From Owenia fusiformis (lineage: Eukaryota > Annelida > Polychaeta > Sabellida > Oweniidae), in contig CAIIXF020000005.1 of the NCBI GenBank assembly GCA_903813345.2, positions 41,581,394 through 41,645,393 of the forward strand: a stretch of 64,000 nucleotides of DNA. Reading direction: 5' to 3'. Of this stretch, positions 55,501 to 57,962 are shown one piece after another. A program made the translations under genes and the position numbers. The notes below the pieces were generated by a model that worked only from the letters and a program-made list of their open reading frames with translations, ran no database searches and had not been told where the DNA came from. Numbering within the stretch: the first letter of the stretch is position 1; the number at the start of each line of letters is the position of its first letter.

Positions 55501-57348
55501 GGCCAGTGGTTGCCATAACATAGAGCTATTGGACCTATCAGGCCTCAGCTTATATACAGGGTGTGCCAAAATGTCTAATAAAATGTACTGTATTTTGTCA
55601 CACTTTCAGCTAAATGTAGAGGTGCTGTGTGCTGTAGCCAGTGGCTGCCATAACATAGAGCTATTGGACCTATCAGGCCTCAGTTTATATACAGGGTTAG
55701 CCAAAACATCTAATAAAATGTACTGTATTTTGTCATATTTTCAGCTAAGTGTAGAGGTGCTGTATGCTGTAGCCAGTGGCTGCCATAACATAGAGCTATT
55801 GGACCTATCAGGCCTCAGTTTATATACAGGGTGTGCCAAAATGTCTAATAAAATGTACTGTATTTTGTCATATTTTCAGCTAAGTGTAGAGGTGATGTAT
55901 GCTGTAGCCAGTGGCTGCCATAACATAGAGCTATTGGACCTATCAGGCCTCAGTTTATATACAGGGTTGGCCAAAACATCTAATAAAATGTACTGTATTT
56001 TGTCATATTTTCAGCTAAGTGTAGAGGTGCTGTATGCTGTAGCCAGTGGCTGCCATAACATAGAGCTATTGGACCTATCAGGCCTAGATATTGTAGAAGA
56101 CACCCTCCTCGTGGATCTAGCTGAGAACTGTACCAAATTAAAAAAGATTTTCCTCAAGGCCTGTAGACAGGTAACATCAGTTTCGATTAAGGAGAATTGA
56201 TTCTGTAACTCATATTGAAGTTCATGTTGCAAGAGAGTGAAAATCACTTTTATTATATCTAAAAATACACCAACAGTTCTGGTGCTGTGTTATGGGATAT
56301 ACCTGTATTCCGTGTAAAATAAAGTAAATATGTGCTATGAGGCCTAATATAAATGTTTATTAATTAATCTAAACTCTGAGGTCTAACATGAACTCCTTAC
56401 AACATGCAGATCATTTAACAAGAGATTTCTTTTATTTGGAGCAAGTTATGGTGCAGAATTTGAGCATTATATGATTTTTTACAAAGTAAATAGTTTTTAA
56501 TAGCATAGCGACATCTTTATTATCTTACTATAACTGATTATTAGCGCATGCGTATGTTCATTCGATTTACACGTAGTCATAGTTGAGTAAAGCTTTTAGT
56601 TTTAAGATATTGACCTGACAGACTTATCTATTTTGATGTTCAGATCACAGATGTCGGTGTATGTGAGTTGTCCCGCTGCTGCCCACTGAAAGCTGTTAAT
56701 ATATCTGGCTGCAGTAACCTAACAGACAAGAGCATCTTTGCATTGGCTAATAGCTGCCATTACTTGGAATATGTCACTCTCAATGGATGTGCCAAAATAT
56801 CACCTGTTGCTGTTAGATACTTACTGGTAAGCCTTTTATTCAACACCATTATCTGTATGTGAATTCACATATGCTTATGCAGTTATTTATTTTAAAGGAG
56901 CAACAGTCAAATAGTCAACTTACACCTGAATGTGAATGGTGAAAACAAAGACCTATCATACAAAGAATAAACTACTGTTTATCTCATTTTTCTAGAATGC
57001 GACTTTAGTAGCTTTTCTTTGAACATGTCTTTCAGTAATATGTGTTTCTTGTTTCCAATTATTCATTTAGCAAACGCTTATTATAATACAAATAAAACAA
57101 ACTACTTATTAATGAGGAAATTGTCCATGCTTAACAAAAATTTTATTCCACTTCCCCATCTTGCATTGAAGAATTACATTATATATTCACCCATAAGCCT
57201 CTAATTTAAAAAACTTAATTTTCAGGATTGCTGCCTTGAAAGAGTGAAAATCATGCATAGAGTGCCAAATGCATATCCTGATCAGCTTATGGCAAAGAAC
57301 CTCGATACTGGCGAGTTCTGCAGAGTGGATCTGATGAACGTTACATAA
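22299..57348 (+). CDS. Leucine-rich-repeat protein gene (AMN1/F-box-LRR type), 10 exons
   Basis: Ten exons join without a phase conflict: 22299-22599, 25467-25622, 26447-26562, 29065-29141, 29350-29398, 50675-50911, 51256-51480, 56015-56170, 56644-56826, 57226-57348. The total is 1623 nt, 540 residues. The repeats follow the cysteine-containing LRR pattern (LxxLxLSGCxxITDxxLxxLAxxC), as in FBXL proteins and AMN1. The N-terminus (IPTVHKELLIERLANHDMLT) resembles the AMN1-like start rather than a clear F-box. FBXL proteins recruit substrates to SCF ubiquitin ligases; yeast Amn1 antagonises mitotic exit. The exact orthologue is not identified. Its introns host an SDR cluster (same strand) and a PAN-domain gene (opposite strand). 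Confidence 0.8.
22687..25139. mobile_element. ttatgtccccacc-type element with 162-bp internal tandem repeat, copy 1
   Basis: The outer ends carry a perfect 12-bp inverted repeat, atgtccccacca (22689-22700) and tggtggggacat (25105-25116). Between about 23234 and 25030 lie about eleven copies of a 162-bp unit marked by cagccattttggattttc and gatcaatttcaaattttcag. Marker positions 24041, 24203, 24365, 24527, 24689 and 24851 are exactly 162 apart. No protein is encoded. It fills LRR intron 1. Confidence 0.8.
25140..25466. other. Intronic stretch without recognisable features
   Basis: End of LRR intron 1. AT-rich, with a short aaataaataaataaa run; nothing else seen. Confidence 0.4.
25467..25622 (+). 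CDS. LRR gene exon 2
   Basis: Acceptor gtttctccag, donor gtatgt, phase 1 to phase 1. Encodes one and a half repeats including LIELDLRGCSNITTEG. Confidence 0.85.
26447..26562 (+). CDS. LRR gene exon 3
   Basis: Acceptor atttatttcag, donor gtaagt, phase 1 to phase 0. Encodes VKMAVINNPSIKVINLAECP and the start of the next repeat helix. Confidence 0.85.
26703..28364. repeat. Largest copy of the ttatgtcaccacc / aaggtca repeat family
   Basis: The hairpin head (ttatgtcaccaccaaaa then gtggtgacat) is present twice in tandem, at about 26703 and 26752. The body has about ten imperfect blocks of ~110-140 bp, with tagatttgacatttgacc, caatgaccttctcaaggtca and ttcaacttgcttcaaattga. The tail is ggtggtgacattttgtcatg. 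The blocks contain many AGGTCA half-sites. It lies in LRR intron 3. Confidence 0.85.
28540..28990. repeat. Diverged tandem repeat with gaccttgagatgacctt motif
   Basis: Four blocks of about 110 bp share accaaatacctagatatt, tttgaccttgagatgacc and tcaggtcacc-type segments. Related in style to the preceding family but with a distinct consensus. Non-coding. Confidence 0.6.
29065..29141 (+). CDS. LRR gene exon 4
   Basis: Acceptor ctgtttccag, donor gtgagt, phase 0 to phase 2. Encodes DDSLCAIAKYCPNLTR, the canonical helix-to-strand part of a cysteine-type LRR. Confidence 0.8.
29350..29398 (+). CDS. LRR gene exon 5 (micro-exon of 49 bp)
   Basis: Acceptor aaattgcag, donor gtatgt, phase 2 to phase 0. 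Encodes LNLHGSNRVTQESILK. The repeat continues seamlessly into exon 6 (LSQSCTKLQELDLSYV), 21.3 kb away, which supports a single gene across the SDR cluster. Confidence 0.75.
29480..30125 (-). mobile_element. LINE (non-LTR retrotransposon) 3' relic
   Basis: On the minus strand a short frame reads SSHRLAIETGRHAKPKPREE, then RLCNTCKHREDECHFLLL. This matches the C-terminal SSHxLxIExGR...RxCxxC...DExHFLL motif after the reverse transcriptase in several invertebrate LINE families. Upstream the frame is broken by stops, so it is dead. It lies just inside the 5' end of LRR intron 5. Confidence 0.65.
30540..32360. mobile_element. TTAA-flanked non-autonomous DNA transposon, nested
   Basis: The termini agtccccatgtaaagttt and, at the other end, aaactgtaaatgaggact are imperfect inverted repeats (about 15 of 18). 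Both sides are flanked by ttaa (30536-30539 and 32361-32364), as for piggyBac- or Kolobok-type elements. A second left-type end, ttaaaggcccacataaagtttaa-like, lies at 30131. It matches the right end over a longer stretch (the segment around aaaccactttggcttat), so an older or larger copy may overlap. No transposase is visible. Confidence 0.6.
30740..31760. repeat. Tandem repeat with aaatggcggccattttt motif
   Basis: Begins ttatccaaccgaacgaag and then tgtctgtccctccgtttgtc. About five blocks of roughly 200 bp follow, with ggttcaaattttatatg, gaattttcaagatggc and aaaatggcggccattttt. It lies inside the TTAA element, either as its cargo or as a further nested insertion. A related head occurs at 61640. 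Confidence 0.6.
33037..33045 (+). promoter_or_regulatory. TATA-like box of SDR copy 1
   Basis: ttttatatg lies 84 bp before the start codon. The equivalent element is kept at the same distance in all four copies (35399, 40086, 43937). The shared ccccttaaatcttaaatgc block lies about 60-80 bp further upstream. Promoter function is inferred from conservation and spacing only. Confidence 0.35.
33121..33942 (+). CDS. Classical short-chain dehydrogenase/reductase, SDR copy 1
   Basis: A single intronless frame of 273 residues, the usual length of classical SDRs. The Rossmann cofactor motif TGSNKGVG is at residues 12-19, NNAG at 92-95, catalytic Asn 115, Ser 143/144, Tyr 158 and Lys 162 (YGVAK), and the PG motif at 188-189. 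Arg 38 in HGRD, after the second strand, suggests NADP(H) preference. Substrate unknown; such SDRs oxidise or reduce alcohols, ketones or steroids. No signal peptide or membrane anchor is seen, so it is probably cytosolic. It lies inside LRR intron 5 and is followed by two full paralogues and one broken one. The start ATG is chosen by alignment with the paralogues. Confidence 0.92.
   Translation: MVNFLGKCIIVTGSNKGVGKATALLFAKQGANVLIHGRDMVAIEETVSECQKVGAEGAKFPIVQGDFQDSNLVQKIFETALAEFGQIDVLVNNAGMAEITSFLTGTDESFDWHINLLLKAPIFLSQLCFPELKKSLGNIVNVSSYVGSRPSAVGFAFYGVAKAGLNQFTQCAGIEYGSEGVRVNAICPGGVTTDMGLKAGFIENKEQQAASFELARKVTPIKKITTPDDCAKLIVYLASDDASMMNGTCIIQDGGHSLMGIDSKTLANAAQCN
34269..34274 (+). promoter_or_regulatory. 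Candidate polyadenylation signal, SDR copy 1
   Basis: AATAAA about 330 bp after the stop, inside a flank (cataataaattaggtct) shared by the copies. Copy 2 keeps it at 36621. Copy 3 has aatgaa there but an intact AATAAA at 41391. Copy 4 has AATAAA at 46716. Confidence 0.4.
34908..35098. repeat. Hairpin segment of the SDR duplication unit, copy 1
   Basis: aagcttgtattcaaaaatgc pairs with tttgtaaatacaagctta, and accagattaacttactc pairs with gtagattaatctggtag. It is present between SDR 1 and 2, SDR 2 and 3, and SDR 3 and 4. Probably an old MITE trapped in the unit before it was duplicated. Confidence 0.65.
35399..35406 (+). promoter_or_regulatory. TATA-like box of SDR copy 2
   Basis: tttatatg, 87 bp upstream of the start codon, aligned with the same element in the other copies. 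Confidence 0.35.
35486..36304 (+). CDS. Classical short-chain dehydrogenase/reductase, SDR copy 2
   Basis: An intronless frame of 272 residues, nearly identical to copy 1 over the first 90 residues. All catalytic residues are intact (TGSNKGVG at 11-18, NNAG, SS, YAVAK). It differs mainly after NNAGM (VQMTTFLTG instead of AEITSFLTG) and in the C-terminal substrate loop (IKTDMLLRAGYIANKEQQDS against VTTDMGLKAGFIENKEQQAA). The substitutions fall in the part of the fold that usually shapes substrate choice, so the copies may differ in specificity. The start lacks the extra Val codon of copy 1. Confidence 0.92.
   Translation: MNFFGKCIIVTGSNKGVGKATALLFAKQGANVLIHGRDMVAIEETVSECQKVGVEGAKFPIVQGDFQDKNLVRKIFETALAEFGQIDVLVNNAGMVQMTTFLTGTDESFDWHINLLLKAPIFLSQLCFPELKKSHGNIVNVSSHSGSRPSAVGFAFYAVAKAGLNQFTQCAGIEYGSEGVRVNAICPGGIKTDMLLRAGYIANKEQQDSSFELNRKVTPIKKIATPDDCAKLIIYLASDDASMMNGTCIIQDGGHSLMGIDSKTFANAAQCN
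36621..36626 (+). promoter_or_regulatory. Candidate polyadenylation signal, SDR copy 2
   Basis: AATAAA in the conserved 3' flank, about 315 bp after the stop codon. Confidence 0.4.
36957..37612. mobile_element. ~650-bp insertion in the 3' flank of SDR copy 2
   Basis: The flank of copy 1 reads gtatcaagttatattcac without interruption. In copy 2 the same site contains about 650 bp of unrelated AT-rich sequence, which ends in an inverted repeat (gaatatctgtatatattt against ctatatacagatattc) around cacccttcgggctgcggtg. Phrases such as tactcgttccctc and gtgaatacac recur at 47870-48325, so this is a dispersed family. Target duplication unclear. Confidence 0.6.
37854..39463. mobile_element. 1610-bp TA-flanked transposon rich in taggttcg / cgaaccta
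   Basis: Perfect 18-bp terminal inverted repeats: cccagcctttcagtaggt at the left, its complement ending at 39463. They are flanked by TA on both sides (37852-37853, 39464-39465). The empty sites next to SDR copies 1 and 3 (cattcagtgaccttt) confirm the ends. Both ends are packed with ctaaagcgaaccta / taggttcgctttagg units in both orientations. The centre (38330-39090) is unique and non-coding. TA duplication suggests the Tc1/mariner group; no transposase present. Confidence 0.85.
39591..39780. repeat. Hairpin segment of the SDR duplication unit, copy 2
   Basis: Same inverted arrangement as at 34908-35098 (gtagctaccagattaactta against gtcaatctggtagccgct), with a few substitutions. Confidence 0.6.
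40086..40094 (+). promoter_or_regulatory. TATA-like box of SDR copy 3
   Basis: ttttatatg, 91 bp upstream of the start codon, conserved among the copies. Confidence 0.35.
40177..40995 (+). CDS. Classical short-chain dehydrogenase/reductase, SDR copy 3
   Basis: An intronless frame of 272 residues with an intact cofactor motif (TGSNKGVG), NNAG, the Ser pair and YAVAK. It has more private changes than copies 1 and 2: QDDF for QGDF at about 64, CPGIITTDLG in place of CPGGVTTDMG, NKEDQAAFFELARKITPIKE, and DGGYSLIG near the C-terminus. Loss of the second Gly after PG affects the loop following strand six, so activity may differ. It lies between the TA transposon upstream and a ttatgtcccc element downstream. 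Confidence 0.9.
   Translation: MNFLRKCIIVTGSNKGVGKATALLFAKQGANVLIHGRDMVAIEETVSECQKVGVEGAKFPIVQDDFQDKNVVWKIFETALAEFGQIDVLVNNAGMAEITSFLTGTDESFDWHINLLLKAPIFLSQLCFPELKKSHGNIVNVSSHVGSRPSAVGFAFYAVAKAGLNQFTQCAGIEYGSEGVRVNAICPGIITTDLGLKAGFITNKEDQAAFFELARKITPIKEIATSDDCAKLIVYLASDDASMMNGTCIIQDGGYSLIGIDSKTLANAAQCN
41391..41396 (+). promoter_or_regulatory. Candidate polyadenylation signal, SDR copy 3
   Basis: AATAAA about 400 bp after the stop. The more proximal hexamer used in copies 1 and 2 is mutated to aatgaa here, so 3' end choice may have shifted. Confidence 0.3.
41648..43083. mobile_element. ttatgtccccacc-type element, copy 2, in the SDR copy 3 flank
   Basis: Begins tatgtccccacaacatag and ends gatcacccattggtgg then cacatttgtgttcttgt, like the copy at 22687-25139. 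It holds about five 162-bp-type units (cagccattttggattttc). It interrupts the SDR flank that is continuous next to copy 1 (tattcacatttgtttaatg). The right end is mutated (ggaaacat for ggggacat). Confidence 0.8.
43441..43634. repeat. Hairpin segment of the SDR duplication unit, copy 3
   Basis: Same inverted arrangement as at 34908 and 39591 (tagctaccagattaactta against gattaatctggtagccgct). Confidence 0.6.
43937..43945 (+). promoter_or_regulatory. TATA-like box of SDR copy 4
   Basis: ttttatatg, 92 bp upstream of the start codon. Still present although the reading frame is broken. Confidence 0.3.
44029..46540 (+). pseudogene. SDR copy 4, disrupted by a transposon and a frameshift
   Basis: The N-terminal part is 44029-44321 (cofactor motif, NNAG, then GMYE). 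The rest resumes at 46011 (tttttaactggcacagatga) and runs to TGA at 46538-46540. Between them lies a 1689-bp element. The downstream part has a second lesion: ctctcacaatttgtttcc lacks one base relative to ctctcacaactttgtttcc in copy 1 (about 46098). The C-terminal 142 codons are then open and carry YAVAK and CPGAITTDM. Two independent lesions make it a pseudogene, unless the element is removed and the frame restored in other alleles. Confidence 0.9.
44322..46010. mobile_element. 1689-bp transposon with cag..ctg ends and 5-bp target duplication in SDR copy 4
   Basis: The left end caggcccgt and right end acggccctg are inverted repeats with one mismatch. The 5-bp sequence gaaat is duplicated at both sides (44317-44321, 46011-46015) and is single in SDR copy 2 (tcaaatgacaac). 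Inside, a module of about 230-290 bp recurs some six times (gatgctatttggtgctttct, gggcactttcaaagtgta), interspersed with G-runs and, near the right end, a 15-C run. The end type and 5-bp duplication fit the hAT5-like group; no transposase is encoded. Confidence 0.8.
46716..46721 (+). promoter_or_regulatory. Candidate polyadenylation signal, SDR copy 4
   Basis: AATAAA about 175 bp after the relic stop codon. The shared 3' flank ends soon after (about 46745), marking the right border of the cluster. Confidence 0.3.
46800..47470 (-). mobile_element. LINE reverse transcriptase C-terminal relic
   Basis: On the minus strand, around 46900-47000, the translation includes RKSRLCWLGHTCGVPDDR. This matches the RxLxWLGHVxRMPDDR signature after the reverse transcriptase in RTE-like and related LINEs. 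Further upstream (minus sense) are pieces resembling the thumb region, broken by stops and shifts. The 3' end carries a catc tetranucleotide run near 47443. Dead copy inside LRR intron 5. Confidence 0.6.
47655..47790. repeat. Short minisatellite gtatacaactcctgg
   Basis: Five copies of a ~20-bp unit (cgtatacaactcctgg with minor variation) follow one another. Non-coding. Confidence 0.7.
47842..47974. repeat. AT-rich palindrome with ~60-bp arms
   Basis: Left arm tataatggttgattctgtat pairs with right arm acggaatcaaccattata. The inner parts gtgagtatatgatatattca and tgaatatatcatatactca also pair. The loop is about 12 bp around cccttcag. It belongs to the same dispersed family as the insertion at 36957-37612. 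Confidence 0.75.
48218..48325. repeat. Inverted repeat gtgaatacctgtt...aacaggtattcac
   Basis: Arms of about 45 bp (including gcaagatgtattcccc against ggggaatacaccttgc) surround a short loop cttcagctt. A companion of the palindrome at 47842; both may be parts of one foldback element of about 480 bp. Confidence 0.7.
48331..50674. other. 3' part of LRR intron 5 without recognisable genes
   Basis: AT-rich. A G-rich patch (ggtgggggggggctggggtg) lies at 49605-49630. Two related sequences, gagagcttcgtcttcatag and ctacgaagacgaagctctc (about 49440 and 50016), are inverted to each other over ~18 bp and may bound an unrecognised element of 0.6 kb. Confidence 0.4.
50675..50911 (+). CDS. LRR gene exon 6
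   Basis: Acceptor tttattttacag, donor gtgagt, phase 0 to phase 0. It is 79 codons covering LSQSCTKLQELDLSYVSQL and two less regular repeats. Confidence 0.85.
51256..51480 (+). CDS. LRR gene exon 7
   Basis: Acceptor cttttttcag, donor gtaggt, phase 0 to phase 0. It is 75 codons with NLEILDLGCSITNNITDEGL and FKSLYLSCRK. Confidence 0.85.
52061..52754 (-). CDS. PAN/apple-domain secreted protein gene, nested antisense
   Basis: Two minus-strand exons: 52485-52754 (acceptor acattctag, donor gtaagt) and 52061-52293 (acceptor cattacag, stop TAG at 52061-52063). The first is 270 bp, phase 1 at both ends, the classic symmetric module of extracellular proteins. Each exon encodes one six-cysteine apple-like domain. 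Exon one contains SCIYKCKHGAIGFTCRSIEY and exon two CWQYCLVKHKCKSLNYNKG with ACKLTG. Apple domains bind carbohydrates or proteins outside the cell. An upstream hydrophobic segment ending at a phase-1 donor (about 52912-52970, FILFLVCIILVILAASC) could be the signal-peptide exon, but I see no in-frame ATG there. The gene lies within LRR intron 7, opposite strand. Confidence 0.7.
52912..52970 (-). CDS. Possible signal-peptide exon of the PAN-domain gene
   Basis: On the minus strand, a strongly hydrophobic stretch (FILFLVCIILVILAASC) ends at donor gtaaga in phase 1, exactly what the first apple exon needs. No in-frame ATG was found before the next stop; an additional small exon, or a sequence error, would be needed to supply the start. 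Confidence 0.35.
53784..56083 (+). repeat. Tandem array of a 134/135-bp intron-acceptor-LRR half-exon unit (16 copies plus parent exon)
   Basis: Units start at 53861, 53995, 54129, 54264, 54399, 54534, 54668, 54802, 54937, 55071, 55206, 55341, 55475, 55610, 55745, 55880 and 56015 (the last is the real exon 8). A partial unit precedes the first. Each holds the 70-bp exon half (encoding VEVLYAVASGCHNIELLDLSG), an intron-like tail (tatacagggttggccaaaa or tatacagggtgtgccaaaa) and a splice acceptor. 135-bp units end tattttcag and keep the LRR frame; 134-bp units mostly end tattttag. The three-unit block at 55071-55474 is repeated at 55475-55879, a higher-order duplication. Confidence 0.95.
56015..56170 (+). 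CDS. LRR gene exon 8 (parent copy of the tandem array)
   Basis: Acceptor tcatattttcag, donor gtaaca, phase 0 to phase 0, 52 codons. It starts LSVEVLYAVASGCHNIELL and goes on with DLAENCTKLKKIFLKACRQ. Only its first ~70 bp are present in the 16 upstream array units. The second half of the exon and the donor are unique, so this is the only unit able to give a normal exon. Confidence 0.85.
56644..56826 (+). CDS. LRR gene exon 9
   Basis: Acceptor tgatgttcag, donor gtaagc, phase 0 to phase 0. It is 61 codons with two very regular repeats: AVNISGCSNLTDKSIFALAN and LEYVTLNGCAKISPVAVRYL. Confidence 0.9.
57226..57348 (+). CDS. LRR gene exon 10 (stop codon)
   Basis: Acceptor ttaattttcag; 40 codons, ending at TAA 57346-57348. 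It closes the repeat domain (DCCLERVKIMHRVPNAYP) and adds a short polar tail ending VDLMNVT. Confidence 0.85.
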   Translation, partial: DCCLERVKIMHRVPNAYPDQLMAKNLDTGEFCRVDLMNVT

Positions 57349-57962
57349 AGATGACATTATAATATTAAATGTCTAATTTCTGGGACTTGATCAGCTAATT
57401 ATTTTTCAACAGGGTTCCTATACACCTTTTACATATTAAAATTCCCTGACATTTCAAGGCAAAAATTTCCTAGATTTTATTTTACTTTGCACAGTCTCCA
57501 TGAAGTCACAACAAATGCAAGTACAATGTAGTAATTAAAGGTCAAGATTAACCATAAAAATTTCAACGTCTTTCACTCTTTATCAAAGAGTGTTCAATTC
57601 AATTATCCAAGAGATATCATTTTTCTTATAAATAATTGCCAACTTATATACTTTCAAAAAAGTTTTGTCTTCTTATGATTTAATATTTTTAGTTTTTTTA
57701 GTTTTTATCTTCAGCATCTTATAAAGCCTTGCACTTTCTGTTTTGTTTCCTTTTCAACTCTCTTTTTGCAGTTCAGCATTAAATAGGAAATTTATTCAAA
57801 ATGTTATCACATTCTTTACTTAGGCAGGCTATATACAGTAAGTAATACAATGCACAGTCTAAAGTTAAACTATATCAGGTATAAAATAATTATAATTATA
57901 TTGCCTAAACTTCTCACTTGCAGTCCTTTGTCATTTCTTTGCTGATGGGTATTAGGTTGGTA
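57349..57962. other. 3' flank of the LRR gene
   Basis: No canonical AATAAA lies immediately after the stop; tattaaa at about 57366 is the nearest variant. Nothing else was recognised before the hAT-like relic on the other strand. Confidence 0.4.

Noticed and set aside
53741-56200. Array open frames (for example 54141-54671 or 55487-56200) as independent repeat proteins
   Set aside because: Each runs through intron-like sequence and a splice acceptor in every unit. Better explained as duplicated intron/exon junctions; protein expression is left open as a finding rather than annotated.
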